From Burkholderiales bacterium (GTDB taxonomy: Bacteria; Pseudomonadota; Gammaproteobacteria; Burkholderiales; Nitrosomonadaceae), in the NCBI GenBank assembly GCA_015075225.1, contig JABTUQ010000002.1, positions 367,753 through 431,752 of the forward strand: 64,000 bases of DNA. Reading direction: 5' to 3'. Both the position numbers and the translations under genes were made by a program. This document shows positions 40,864 through 50,471 of this stretch, piece by piece. Each line of letters begins with the position of its first letter. Positions within the stretch are counted from its first letter, which is position 1. A model generated the notes under the pieces. The model searched no databases. It saw only the letters and a program-made list of their open reading frames with translations, and was not told the origin of the DNA.

Positions 40864-40875
40864 AAGGACTGTTTT

Positions 40876-41934
40876 ATGAAAAATTCAATCTCATTGTTTT
40901 CCTGTTATCGCGTTACCCGCACAACTCTTGTGCTGATTGCGCTGGCGCTGATTCCTGCAGCCAGTTGGGCGGAAAAACGTGAATTCGATTTATCCATTGA
41001 AGACACTCGTATTGTTCTGGTGGGCAAAAGAGATTTCCATACCTTTGCATTCAACGGCCAGGTTCCTGCACCGCTCATCCATGTCAAGGAAGGTGATGAT
41101 GTCACGGTTAACGTAACCAACATGACTACGCTGCCGCATACGATTCACTGGCATGGCATGCTCCAGAAAGATTCCTGGAAAAACGATGGCGTACCTCATG
41201 CTACCCAGCATGCAATCGAACCTGGTGACACGTTTACCTATAAGTTCAAGGCCGAACCTTCGGGCACCATGTGGTACCACTGCCACGTCAACGTTAACGA
41301 GCACGTCACCATGCGTGGCATGTGGGGACCGTTCATCGTGGAGCCGAAAGATCCTCTTCCGATCGAAAAAACCGTCACCAAGGAGTACATCATGATGCTT
41401 TCCGACTGGGTGTCATCATGGGCACACAAACCAGGTGAAGGTGGTATTCCGGGTGATGTTTTCGATTACTACACGATCAATGCCAAATCATTTCCCGAAA
41501 CCCAACCGATACGGGTGAAGAAAGGGGATGTCATCCGGTTGCGTCTGATTGGTGCAGGTGATCAAGTTCACGCCATTCATACGCATGGCCACATCTCGCA
41601 GATCGCGTTCAAGGATGGTTTTCCGCTGGATAAACCCATCAAGGGCGATACCGTCCTTATCGGACCAGGTGAGCGCTATGACGTCATTCTCAATATGGAT
41701 AACCCCGGTCTATGGATGATTCATGACCATGTTGATTCGCATACCACCAATGGCGATAAGCCTGATGGCGGAATCATGACAACGATCGAATACGAGGAAG
41801 TCGGTCTCGACCACCCTTTCTATGTTTGGAAAGACAAGAAATTTGTACCCGATTTTTACTATGAAGAATCCCTGAAGAAAGATCTTGGAATGCATAACTC
41901 CAAGGTATTTAAAGGGGAACCCATTGAAGAATAA
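40876..41934 (+). CDS. ncgA: NcgA, two-domain blue copper oxidase
   Basis: Periplasmic multicopper oxidase of the Nitrosomonas nirK cluster, linked in that genus to nitrite tolerance. The 352-residue protein has a signal peptide ending ASWA and two cupredoxin domains. Copper ligands are visible in HTIHWHGM, WYHCHVNVNEH, HAIHTHGH and IHDHVDSHTT, the arrangement of trimeric two-domain laccases. The ATG at 40876 has an AAAGGA site; an in-frame start further upstream at 40813 would place a polar stretch before the signal peptide and overlap operator 2. First gene of the four-gene operon. Confidence 0.95.
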   Translation: MKNSISLFSCYRVTRTTLVLIALALIPAASWAEKREFDLSIEDTRIVLVGKRDFHTFAFNGQVPAPLIHVKEGDDVTVNVTNMTTLPHTIHWHGMLQKDSWKNDGVPHATQHAIEPGDTFTYKFKAEPSGTMWYHCHVNVNEHVTMRGMWGPFIVEPKDPLPIEKTVTKEYIMMLSDWVSSWAHKPGEGGIPGDVFDYYTINAKSFPETQPIRVKKGDVIRLRLIGAGDQVHAIHTHGHISQIAFKDGFPLDKPIKGDTVLIGPGERYDVILNMDNPGLWMIHDHVDSHTTNGDKPDGGIMTTIEYEEVGLDHPFYVWKDKKFVPDFYYEESLKKDLGMHNSKVFKGEPIEE

Positions 41935-41963
41935 CGAGTAATTACAACTAGAGGAGGAATTCG

Positions 41964-42659
41964 ATGAAACCTTACTTGTTAGCAACCATCGGCGCGAGCT
42001 TGTTTGCAGTGTCTCTTGGTACCCAGGCGGCAAATGTGCCCGAGGTATTGCAGTCAAAATGCGCTTCCTGCCATGCACTGACCCAGCCGGAGAGTACTTC
42101 TCTGGATAGGTTGTGGGAGCGGAAAGGGCCGGATCTTTATTATGCTGGAAGTAAATTCAACAAGGACTGGCTGGTGAAATGGCTGCAGAATCCGGTGAAA
42201 ATTCGTCCGGCAGGAGAGTTTTACCGCAAACATGTCAAGCCTGGTACCAAGGAAGATGTGGTGGATGAATCTTCCCTTACAGCACATCCTGAACTGATAA
42301 CAGCTGAAGCTGAAGCAGCGGCCAATGCGTTGATGACGCTTACCGGTCCGGCTGATCTGGTTGAGAAGGGAGCCTTCAAAAACCAGAAAGTGACAACCGC
42401 AATGGGTGCCATGTATTTCAACAAGCTGCGTGGTTGCTCTGCCTGTCATACGACGGCTCCCGGGAAAGGTGGTTTGTCCGGTCCTGAGATAGCAACAGCC
42501 GGGGAACGCTTGCAGCCTGATTTTATTTACAGCTATATCAAGGATCCACAGAAAATTGATAAAGGAATCTGGATGCCAAAACTCGATATTTCTGACGCAG
42601 ATTTACAAAAACTTACCAGCTATATCGTACAACTGAGTGCAAAGGAGGATAAAAAATGA
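41964..42659 (+). CDS. ncgB: NcgB, periplasmic dihaem cytochrome c
   Basis: A 231-residue protein with signal peptide (MKPYLLATIGASLF...TQA) and two haem c sites, CASCH and CSACH, each in a small cytochrome domain. Probable distal methionine ligands lie near IWMPKLD. It likely passes electrons between the copper proteins of the cluster. A GAGGAGG site precedes the ATG, and the stop overlaps the start of ncgC. Confidence 0.93.
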   Translation: MKPYLLATIGASLFAVSLGTQAANVPEVLQSKCASCHALTQPESTSLDRLWERKGPDLYYAGSKFNKDWLVKWLQNPVKIRPAGEFYRKHVKPGTKEDVVDESSLTAHPELITAEAEAAANALMTLTGPADLVEKGAFKNQKVTTAMGAMYFNKLRGCSACHTTAPGKGGLSGPEIATAGERLQPDFIYSYIKDPQKIDKGIWMPKLDISDADLQKLTSYIVQLSAKEDKK

Positions 42660-43051
42660 ATAGCCGGAATTCAGTTTCATCTTCATGGTTGGCCGGCATC
42701 GGTCTGGCAGCGGTATTTGCCTTTATACAGCCAGTTTCTGCTGGCGTGGACGATCAGTTCAAGTACGCAGAAAAACTGTATGACACTTACTGTACCCAGT
42801 GCCACGGTGTGAATCGTGACGGTAACGGTGTGAATAGTGTGTTCATGTCGGTACAGCCGCGTGATCACAGCGATGCCAAAGGAATGGGAGATATTCCTAA
42901 TAGTCAAATTGTTGATGTGATTAAGAAAGGTGGGTTGGCAGCGAATAAATCGGTACTGATGCCAGCCTGGGGTGGGGTTTTCAGTGATGATGAAGTCAAT
43001 CAGCTGGCAGCATATTTACGGCATGTCTGTAAATGTGGTTCGGATCAATAA
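42656..43051 (+). CDS. ncgC: NcgC, periplasmic monohaem cytochrome c
   Basis: A 131-residue class I cytochrome c with signal peptide (cut near SAGVDD) and one haem site CTQCHG. A methionine in VLMPAWGG is the likely sixth ligand. The ATGA overlap with ncgB points to translational coupling. It is a candidate direct electron donor to NirK encoded next. Confidence 0.93.
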   Translation: MNSRNSVSSSWLAGIGLAAVFAFIQPVSAGVDDQFKYAEKLYDTYCTQCHGVNRDGNGVNSVFMSVQPRDHSDAKGMGDIPNSQIVDVIKKGGLAANKSVLMPAWGGVFSDDEVNQLAAYLRHVCKCGSDQ

Positions 43052-43071
43052 TAAAAGAGAGGAATAAGAGG

Positions 43072-44010
43072 ATGGAATACAAGAAATTACTGAATATGGG
43101 TGTGGGCACGCTGGCAACCGGGTTTTTGCTGATGGGCGCGCAAGCTGAGGCCAAAACAGTTCAGGTGACCATCAATGCTGTTGAAACCGATGTGGTTTAT
43201 GACAACAAGGGTAGCACCTATCGGGCCTGGACATTTGATGGCAAGGTTCCGGGCACGGTTGTGCGTGTCACTGAAGGGGATGTGGTGGAATTTACGCTCG
43301 TTAATAATAAAGAGAACAAAAACTCGCATTCCATGGATTTTCACGCAGCCAGAGTGGATGTAATGGAGGATTTCGATTCTGTTAAACCGGGTGAAACAAA
43401 AAAATACACTTTTTCTGCTGATAATCCGGGTGTGTTTTTTTACCACTGCGGTTCCGATCCGATGATCCAGCATATTGCACGGGGCATGTACGGTGTGATT
43501 ATTGTTGATCCAAAGGATCCCGGCGCGCTTCCCAAGGCTGATCGTGAATATGTCCTGATTCAGGCGGAACACTATGAGAATCCGGATGACAAGACCGCCA
43601 TGATGCAAAACAAGTGGAGTAACGTTGTATTCAATGGCGGGATATTCAAATACGATCCGGTGCACGATTCCGAAGCTACTAAATGGCTGCAGGCAAAACC
43701 AGGCGAGCGTGTCCGTATTTATTTCGTGAATGCGGGACCCAATGAATTCTCATCACTTCATCCTATTGCGGGAATATGGGATCAGGTACACCCGAGCGGT
43801 AACCCCAAAAACACGCTATATGCTATGCAGTCGTATGTAATTGGACCCGGAGATGCAGCGTCAATGGATCTGATTTCTCCGGTAGAAGGAGCAAACGCAA
43901 TTGTTGATCACTCGATGTACCATGCCATGTCTGGTGCGGTCGCGGTCATCATGTTCTCTAACGAAGCGGATCCGGAAGCAGGCCGTGGAGACAACATCCT
44001 GCTTCGATAA
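43072..44010 (+). CDS. nirK: Copper nitrite reductase NirK
   Basis: Periplasmic enzyme that reduces nitrite to nitric oxide. The 312-residue protein has a signal peptide ending GAQAEA and two cupredoxin domains. Copper-site motifs are SHSMDFHAA (Asp and His of the active site), FFYHCGSDPMIQHIARGMYG (type 1 Cys, His and Met) and, near the end, VDHSMYHAMSGAVAV. This is the short ammonia-oxidiser form. The ATG at 43072 follows AGAGG; the frame open to 43033 overlaps ncgC and is not needed. Last gene of the NsrR-controlled operon. Confidence 0.95.
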   Translation: MEYKKLLNMGVGTLATGFLLMGAQAEAKTVQVTINAVETDVVYDNKGSTYRAWTFDGKVPGTVVRVTEGDVVEFTLVNNKENKNSHSMDFHAARVDVMEDFDSVKPGETKKYTFSADNPGVFFYHCGSDPMIQHIARGMYGVIIVDPKDPGALPKADREYVLIQAEHYENPDDKTAMMQNKWSNVVFNGGIFKYDPVHDSEATKWLQAKPGERVRIYFVNAGPNEFSSLHPIAGIWDQVHPSGNPKNTLYAMQSYVIGPGDAASMDLISPVEGANAIVDHSMYHAMSGAVAVIMFSNEADPEAGRGDNILLR

Positions 44011-44081
44011 ATAACAGTAACATCATGGGGCAGTTTTTGGTTACCTCATGAAAAGTTACCCCTAGGCTTCATGTCACAAAA

Positions 44082-44115
44082 AACCCGCGTGGTGAGAGCA
44101 TCATCATTGCGGGTT
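44082..44115. terminator. Hairpin after nirK
   Basis: AACCCGC (44082-44088) pairs with GCGGGTT (44109-44115) around a 20-base loop. It lies in the 208-bp gap between convergent nirK and cphA. The stem is short and no long T-run follows, so it is only a possible terminator. Confidence 0.4.
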
Positions 44116-44218
44116 CTATCGGGTACAAGTTGCAGGTTGTAAACAGTGTTGTACAGATAGCGCTTACCAGACCAAGGCAATAACCCCCGTCCGACGGATT
44201 GGCAAGTGCTATCCCCAC

Positions 44219-46789
44219 CTAAGCAGCAACGATACGGGAATGGATATAGCCTAGCGCCTGTTCCACCTGATCAATCAGGATAAGACAGAGTTCACCCGCT
44301 TCCAGATTGGTAAGAGCAGTATCAATTGCCTTGAACTCGCCCCGAATCTCGCTAACCTTGCGTACACGCTTGGCATTTACCAATCCCTCTCGCAGTAATT
44401 CGAGTACCTCGCCATCAGCCCGTCCACGCTGGCATTTGTCCTGAAATAACACCACTTCATCAAATACATCGCCCAGAATCCGGGTTTGCAAGCGGATGTC
44501 TTCATTGCGGCGGTCGCCTGCTGCGCTGATGACTACGGTGCGTTTCTTTGCCGGGATATGATTGATAGCACAGACCAGCGCCTCCATTGCATCGGGGTTA
44601 TGGCCATAATCCGCAATCAGGGTAGCCTCACGGTAATTGAACAGATTGAAACGGCCTGGCACAGTCTGGGCATCGCTGACAAAATTGGCCAATCCCGTAC
44701 AGATCGTTGCCCAATCGAGCCCTATTGCCAGTCCTGTGCCGATGGATGCCATGGCATTGTCTATCTGGAAGCTGATCATGCCATTTTTGGTCAACCGGAT
44801 ATCGCAGAGCGGAATACGTTGTTCGGTGCCTGCTTCAGCAACGACAATATGTTGATCTTCCATGTAAATCACACGTTTCCCCTGGACACGTTGTTCCAGA
44901 ATGACCGGATGACGGTTGTTGCGCGAAAAGAAGGTGACCGTGCCCGGGCAATGGTTCGCCATGGCAAGCACCAGTGGATCATCTGCATTCAATATGGCAT
45001 AGCCGGTTTCAGGATTGACGTTTTCCACGATGGTGCGTTTGACGGCCGCCAGCTCTTCGGCGGTGTTGATATTGGCTAAGCCAAGATGATCTCCGCGCCC
45101 GATATTGGTGACGACTGCCACGTCACAATAATCAAATCCCAAGCCTTCACGCAGAATGCCGCCACGGGCGGTTTCCAGTATGGCTGCATCGACATCGGGA
45201 TGAAACAGGATATTCCTGGCACTTTTCGGGCCGCTGCAATCACCCGTATCCACACACTGACCGTTGACGAATACCCCATCTGTGCAGGCGATCCCCACAC
45301 GCAATCCATCGTTTTCCAGCATATTGGCAATCAGGCGGGCGGTAGTGGTTTTTCCGTTGGTGCCGGTAACAGTCACTACCGGTATGCGTGCCTTCTCGCC
45401 TGTTATAAACAGGTGATCGATAATGGCTTCCCCGACTGCACGTGGTTTACCGTAGGAAGGCTGCAGATGCATGCGCAACCCCGGTGCAGCATTGACTTCG
45501 ATAATTGCGCCACCTTGTTCTTCCAGCGGGCGTGACGGGTTATTGCAAATCACGTCAATTCCACAGATATCGATTCCTGTCATCCGGGCTGCCATCACAG
45601 CACATTCTGCAATGTCGGGATGGACTTCATCCGTGACATCCGTTGCTGTACCACCCGTGGAGAGATTGGCGTTATTGCGCAACGTTACTAGTCTGCCTTT
45701 ATCCGGAACGGAAGTTGCAGCAAATCCTTGTGCCGCCAGGTGTGCCAGGGAAATTTCATCCAGCCGGATTTTGGTCAGCAGGTTTGCATGTCCTTCGCTA
45801 CGCAGCGGGTTGCTGTTGACCTGTTCCACCAGTTGGGTGATGTTATGGATGCCGTCGCCTACCACTTGCGGCGGATCACGTCTGGCAGCAGCGACCAGTT
45901 TGTTGCCAACGACCAGCAAGCGATAATCATGACCACCGATATAGCGCTCAACCAGTACGTTACGACTCTTTTCAGCTGCGATATGGTAAGCCGCTTTAAT
46001 CTGCTCGCAATCGATCAGGTTAGCGGTCACACCTTTGCCCTGATTACCATCGCGAGGCTTGACCACGACAGGTGCGCCAATTTCACAGGCAGCCGCCCAG
46101 GCATCTTCGGCACTGATAACTGGCCGGCCGGTTGGAACAGGAATGCCAGCTGCATGTAACAGCATTTTGGTGAGATCCTTGTTTTGCACAATGGATTCTG
46201 CAACAACGCTGGTTCGATCGCTTTCGGATGCCAGGATGCGCCGTTGTCGGCTTCCCCAGCCAAATTGAACCAGACTGCCATCGGTGAGGCGGCGATAGGG
46301 AATTTTGCGTCTGATAGCCGCCTGTACGATCGAGTTTGTGCTGGGCCCAAGGCGGACATCCTCGTACAGCTCGCGTAATTCATGGATTGCCAGAGCGGTA
46401 TCAAACAGGGTAGCTTCCGCTACGGCCTGGCACAAGGCAAGGGATTGCTCCAGAGCCTGTCTGCCAACACGTTCTTCAGTGTATTCGACAACAATACACC
46501 AGGTATTGGCTTCTGCCATTTTCACCACACGGTTGAAACTGACTGGACAACCAGCCTGTTCCTGCAGTTTGAGTGTAATGAACGCCAGGATGTGGGCCAG
46601 CGTTGTTTTCTCCTGGCCGGCAGGTTGAAGCAGGGCGATATCCGGAAAATATTCACGCAGGCGCATATCAAAATCAGGAGTGTTCTCAAGCTGGCATTCA
46701 TTCATCTCCAGAGCAAGAGTGGCTTCAATAGCGGTAAGTTTGCTCCAGATATTGGGTCCCCGTAGTGCACGAACTTGTAATACCTTCAT
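44219..46789 (-). CDS. cphA: Cyanophycin synthetase CphA
   Basis: Builds cyanophycin (multi-L-arginyl-poly-L-aspartate), a nitrogen and carbon store, using ATP. The 856-residue protein has an N-terminal domain, an ATP-grasp ligase (about residues 220-470; RNVLVERYIGGHDYRLLVV, GAPVVVKPRDGNQGKGV, VEVNAAPGLRMH region) and a Mur-ligase-like C-terminal half with an intact P-loop GTNGKTTTARLI at about residue 476 and DYGHNPDAMEAL. It looks complete and active. It lies 26 bp after a second homologue on the same strand, so the two are surely co-transcribed. Confidence 0.95.
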   Translation of the reverse strand: MKVLQVRALRGPNIWSKLTAIEATLALEMNECQLENTPDFDMRLREYFPDIALLQPAGQEKTTLAHILAFITLKLQEQAGCPVSFNRVVKMAEANTWCIVVEYTEERVGRQALEQSLALCQAVAEATLFDTALAIHELRELYEDVRLGPSTNSIVQAAIRRKIPYRRLTDGSLVQFGWGSRQRRILASESDRTSVVAESIVQNKDLTKMLLHAAGIPVPTGRPVISAEDAWAAACEIGAPVVVKPRDGNQGKGVTANLIDCEQIKAAYHIAAEKSRNVLVERYIGGHDYRLLVVGNKLVAAARRDPPQVVGDGIHNITQLVEQVNSNPLRSEGHANLLTKIRLDEISLAHLAAQGFAATSVPDKGRLVTLRNNANLSTGGTATDVTDEVHPDIAECAVMAARMTGIDICGIDVICNNPSRPLEEQGGAIIEVNAAPGLRMHLQPSYGKPRAVGEAIIDHLFITGEKARIPVVTVTGTNGKTTTARLIANMLENDGLRVGIACTDGVFVNGQCVDTGDCSGPKSARNILFHPDVDAAILETARGGILREGLGFDYCDVAVVTNIGRGDHLGLANINTAEELAAVKRTIVENVNPETGYAILNADDPLVLAMANHCPGTVTFFSRNNRHPVILEQRVQGKRVIYMEDQHIVVAEAGTEQRIPLCDIRLTKNGMISFQIDNAMASIGTGLAIGLDWATICTGLANFVSDAQTVPGRFNLFNYREATLIADYGHNPDAMEALVCAINHIPAKKRTVVISAAGDRRNEDIRLQTRILGDVFDEVVLFQDKCQRGRADGEVLELLREGLVNAKRVRKVSEIRGEFKAIDTALTNLEAGELCLILIDQVEQALGYIHSRIVAA

Positions 46790-46815
46790 GGATATTTTCC
46801 TTTAATTAACAGACC

Positions 46816-49119
46816 TTAGAGAGTTTGATAAACCGATGGTTGTTTTTCCTGGTTCTGCAGGAATGTGATCAGGCCGGTGCGGATAAGATCGGGTGACAGG
46901 CCCAGCGCCCAGCCTGCACCCACTCCTGCCAGCAGGAGTGCTGTTTCCACCGGGCGATTGCCGGTTCTTGCCTGTAGTTCATCCAGCCGGATGAGCGGGA
47001 TCTCGTCTGCACCATCCATCAGCAGGATTTCCCAGTTGCGTACCGTCACGGCACGTTTGCCCCGGGTGGGGCCACTTCCTTCCTGCCGGTGTGTATGGAG
47101 TACAGCCAATCCGGGATCACAACTGAAGTAAATGATTTCTCCCTGGCATAAATCGGCCATTTGCACCAGTGCGGGATCATCGGCATTCAGGATGGCTGCC
47201 CCGGTTGGCAGTATAGCTTCCGGTGAAATATCTTCTTTTTTGCCTCCAGTAGGAGAGACGACATCCACTTGAGTCCTGAATACCTTGAAGATTTGTTCGG
47301 GTGTTTCAACACCCCACGGGCCGGTATGCAACGCAGGATCAATCCGGGTAACAATACCCACCTCGCAGCTGTCATATGCCAAACCCTCCTGCAGCAAGGT
47401 ATCGAAGCCATTTTCAAAAACAGCAGCTTCAACAGTACGGTTCATCAGAATGCGGCGGGCTGACGGATGATTGGCGCGGTTGCCGTGATCAATTTTTCGG
47501 TGATCCAGATATAGTCCGTTGCTGCAAGCTAGGCCGGTACGCTTGCCTGACAGCGTGAGCAGGCTGGCAATCAGGCGGGCAACGGTTGTTATCCCCCGGC
47601 TGCCGGTAACGCCGATAACAGGGATGCGGCCCTGATTCTGGTTTGGAAATAACTGGTTCACAATGGCTTCACCTACCGGCCGTGGTTTGCCGATCGCGGG
47701 TTTGATGTGCATGAGCAGCCCGGGCCCTGCGTTGACTTCCACGATTGCACCATTCTGTTCGACTAGCGGGCGTGAGATGTCTTCCACTACCAGATCAATC
47801 CCGGCAATATCCAGGCCGATAATGCGGGCAGCCAGCGCAGCCAGTTCCGCTGTAACCGGGTGAACTTCATCAGTAATGTCGATGGCGTGATTGCCATGAC
47901 GCTGTATCCGCACCTTTGCTCCGGATGGCGGGATAGATTCATCGGTATATCCCTGGTGTGCGAGCACCATCCGAATCGCGTCGTCAATTTGGATGAGATT
48001 GAGCGGATGAATTTCGGAATGACCCCGGCGCGGATCGGAATTGATCTGTTCTTCGATCAGCTGAGTGATGTTTGAGGCACCATCTCCAGTAACAAAGACC
48101 GTATCTCCCCGGGAAGCAGCCACGAGCTGCCCGCCCACGATGAGCAGGCGATGTTCGATGCCTGGAATATAGCGTTCAACCAGTACATCGCTCCCTTCCC
48201 GCAAAGCCATTGGAAAAGCGGCTTCAATTTCTTCGCGCGTGCTTAATTCGATAAACACGCCGCGCCCGTGATTTCCGTCATCGGGCTTGATTACAACGGG
48301 CAGGCCGATATCTTCGGCAGCCAGCCAGGCATCTTCGGGATCAGTTACGATGCGCCCTTCGGGGACAGGGACACCGCAGGCCCGCAACAGGGATTTGGTC
48401 AGTTCCTTGTCACGCGCGATGCTTTCGGCAATAGCCGTGGTCTGATCGGTTTCAGCGGTCCAGATATACCGGCCGAGTGCGCCTTGTCCCAGTTGAATGA
48501 GGTTGCCTTTGTCCAGCAGACGGATATAGGGAATGTTGCGCGCGGTGGCTGCATCAACGATACAGGCAGTGGAAGGGCCTAACCAGAGCGAGTCAATCAT
48601 GTCCCGCAGTTGTGCGAGGGCATTTTCCACGTTGTAAACAGGCTTGGCCTGATCAAATCCCATCGCCGCCAGCACCAGTTCGCGTGCCAGATACAGTGCC
48701 TTGCGTGTGATGGCTTCATGCCATGCGCTGACGACTACTTTGTAAATACCCCGGGTTGAAGTCTCCCGCGCCCGGCCAAATCCACCACGCATCCCGGCAA
48801 GATTCTGTAATTCAAGCGTGACGTGTTCGAGAATATGACAGGGCCATGTGCCTTCCTGAATCCGGCGCAGAAAACCTCCTTGTTCACCATAGCTGCAGCG
48901 ATGCTCAATGAGCGATGGCAGCCACGATGACAAACGTTCGTAAAACCCCGGGATCGTATCCGACGGATAATCCTCCAGCTCGCCAATATCAACAACAGCC
49001 TCCAGAACCGGGTGGTAAGTCCACATGTTGGGGCCGTTCAGATACCGGATTTCGATAAATTTGAGATCCTTGTTGCCGTGAGCGGAAGAATCAGAATGAA
49101 TTGCAGTGGGAATTGACAT
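46816..49119 (-). CDS. Cyanophycin synthetase homologue (CphA'-like) with degenerate Mur domain
   Basis: A 767-residue CphA relative encoded just upstream of cphA. The ATP-grasp part looks intact (VVIKPDDGNHGRGVFIEL, SDVLVERYIPGIEHRLLIVGG, EVNAGPGLLMHIKP). In the Mur-like half the P-loop reads VTGSRGITTVARL at about residue 506, without the lysine found as GTNGKTT in CphA, and the protein ends about 90 residues early, lacking the third Mur subdomain with DYGHNPDAM. The Arg-adding half is therefore probably inactive. This resembles CphA2 or CphA' proteins, which either act on Asp-Arg dipeptides or assist CphA. Which role applies is not decided here. Confidence 0.88.
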   Translation of the reverse strand: MSIPTAIHSDSSAHGNKDLKFIEIRYLNGPNMWTYHPVLEAVVDIGELEDYPSDTIPGFYERLSSWLPSLIEHRCSYGEQGGFLRRIQEGTWPCHILEHVTLELQNLAGMRGGFGRARETSTRGIYKVVVSAWHEAITRKALYLARELVLAAMGFDQAKPVYNVENALAQLRDMIDSLWLGPSTACIVDAATARNIPYIRLLDKGNLIQLGQGALGRYIWTAETDQTTAIAESIARDKELTKSLLRACGVPVPEGRIVTDPEDAWLAAEDIGLPVVIKPDDGNHGRGVFIELSTREEIEAAFPMALREGSDVLVERYIPGIEHRLLIVGGQLVAASRGDTVFVTGDGASNITQLIEEQINSDPRRGHSEIHPLNLIQIDDAIRMVLAHQGYTDESIPPSGAKVRIQRHGNHAIDITDEVHPVTAELAALAARIIGLDIAGIDLVVEDISRPLVEQNGAIVEVNAGPGLLMHIKPAIGKPRPVGEAIVNQLFPNQNQGRIPVIGVTGSRGITTVARLIASLLTLSGKRTGLACSNGLYLDHRKIDHGNRANHPSARRILMNRTVEAAVFENGFDTLLQEGLAYDSCEVGIVTRIDPALHTGPWGVETPEQIFKVFRTQVDVVSPTGGKKEDISPEAILPTGAAILNADDPALVQMADLCQGEIIYFSCDPGLAVLHTHRQEGSGPTRGKRAVTVRNWEILLMDGADEIPLIRLDELQARTGNRPVETALLLAGVGAGWALGLSPDLIRTGLITFLQNQEKQPSVYQTL

Positions 49120-49402
49120 GAAAATGAATTTGAAAGATTACCCCCCGATTAACGCAGGGCTTGCCAGATTGGTTTACATCCGGGCAAATTTTTACTGTGT
49201 TTGATAGAAAAACCAGATTCTGGAACAGGGCTGATGCAACAGATTTTTATGTGTGGTGAATCTGGTTTGTCGGGTGTATTTGGTGAGGGGCGGTGCTATC
49301 TTTTTTGGTTGCGGGATTCTGGTGAGGAATTTTTATATTTCATCAAGGCCGTGATTCACGCCATAGTGGAAATCAAAACCGGCTTCGCTGTGCCGGTGCG
49401 TA

Positions 49403-50353
49403 TTACACGATCTGGATGTCCTGCCGCATGTTTTGTGTCATTCGCAGTACATAGCGCCATTCACTTTTGTCCCAAGGAGTGAAGCGTGGTAACTGGAACA
49501 GATCACTATCTTGTCGAGCTGCCCCCCAGGCAGTGGAGACCGCGGCTTCAAAGCCAGCATCCTTTACCATTTCCACATGCGCCGACAAATAATCTTTTCC
49601 CGGTTTGCCATTCGGATAGGCAAACAGGCGTAGCGGAGTGCCGGTGATGGCTTCGAGTTTTGCCTTGCCTTTCGTGATTTCCATGCGCGCAGCAGTTTCA
49701 TCGATACTGGCGAGAATCGGGTGGGTGAGGGTATGGCCACCAATTTCCATGCCGGCATCGTGTAGTTGCCGCACTTGTGCCGATGTCATCATGAGGTTAT
49801 CCGGCAATTTTGCGGATATAAGGGTGCGCAGTTTTTCGATCTGGGAAGCTCGGGTTCCGTGGGGTAGATATTTCAGCTTGCCGATCAACAGATTCAGGGT
49901 CTTCCGTCTTTGCTCAAGTGTGGCGATGTCATGATTTCCCAGATCGATGGCGCTCAGATCAAGTTGATCGCCCCTGGCCAGGCGTACTGATTCGATAACG
50001 GTATCGTTCCACATTCTGCCGCCATCCAGAAAACCGGCGGCAATGAAAAATGTTGCAGGTAAACCATATTTTTGTAGCAGGGGAAGCGCAATTTCAGCAT
50101 TGTCCGCATAGCCATCATCAAACGTGATGCAGGCGGTGCGGTTGGGCAGGGTGCCGTTACGCAAGTGGTTGGCTGCTTCGGCCAAAGGCAGGATATGGAA
50201 GTTACGGGCCAGATAACCTAATCCTTTTTCAAAATCTGCGATTCCTCCTTCTCCCGTCAGAAAATCCGGTTCAGGCAGAACGCGATGGTAAATGGCAATG
50301 GATAATTTCGCATTTTTTCCTGCTGGGGAAAACAGGGATGGCAGTATTTTCAT
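49403..50353 (-). CDS. Polysaccharide deacetylase (NodB-homology) family protein
   Basis: A 316-residue protein with a NodB-type deacetylase fold. Motif 1 is TFDDGYADN (catalytic Asp and metal Asp), motif 2 is GGHTLTHP (metal-binding His-x3-His), and a later RLFAYPNGKPG corresponds to the family's catalytic Arg/Pro region. Such enzymes remove acetyl groups from N-acetyl sugars in exopolysaccharide or cell-wall material. No clear signal peptide is seen, so it could be cytosolic. Substrate unknown; no polysaccharide genes surround it. Confidence 0.88.
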   Translation of the reverse strand: MKILPSLFSPAGKNAKLSIAIYHRVLPEPDFLTGEGGIADFEKGLGYLARNFHILPLAEAANHLRNGTLPNRTACITFDDGYADNAEIALPLLQKYGLPATFFIAAGFLDGGRMWNDTVIESVRLARGDQLDLSAIDLGNHDIATLEQRRKTLNLLIGKLKYLPHGTRASQIEKLRTLISAKLPDNLMMTSAQVRQLHDAGMEIGGHTLTHPILASIDETAARMEITKGKAKLEAITGTPLRLFAYPNGKPGKDYLSAHVEMVKDAGFEAAVSTAWGAARQDSDLFQLPRFTPWDKSEWRYVLRMTQNMRQDIQIV

Positions 50354-50471
50354 GAGTATCGTGTTTGTTTCGATCCGGTTAGTAAAAAGCCGGGGATAAC
50401 CGGCGGATTGGTTGTGTCAGATCGCTAAAACGGCGGTTTCTCTTGTTTTTTGAGGAAAATGGCTTTCTGCC

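Larger units (their letters stand above)
40502..40875. other. Divergent control region between nsrR and ncgA
   Basis: 374-bp gene-free stretch. It holds a sigma-70 promoter, two NsrR-like operators and an extra palindrome on the ncgA side (listed separately), and a half-site at the nsrR start. Between 40510 and 40700 I see only AT-rich sequence and no convincing small gene. Confidence 0.8.

Noticed and set aside
49120-49402. Gene-free stretch upstream of the cphA'-like gene
   Set aside because: Checked for small ORFs, tRNA-like folds and repeats; an overlapping plus-strand ORF (49201-49482) runs into the deacetylase gene and has no support.
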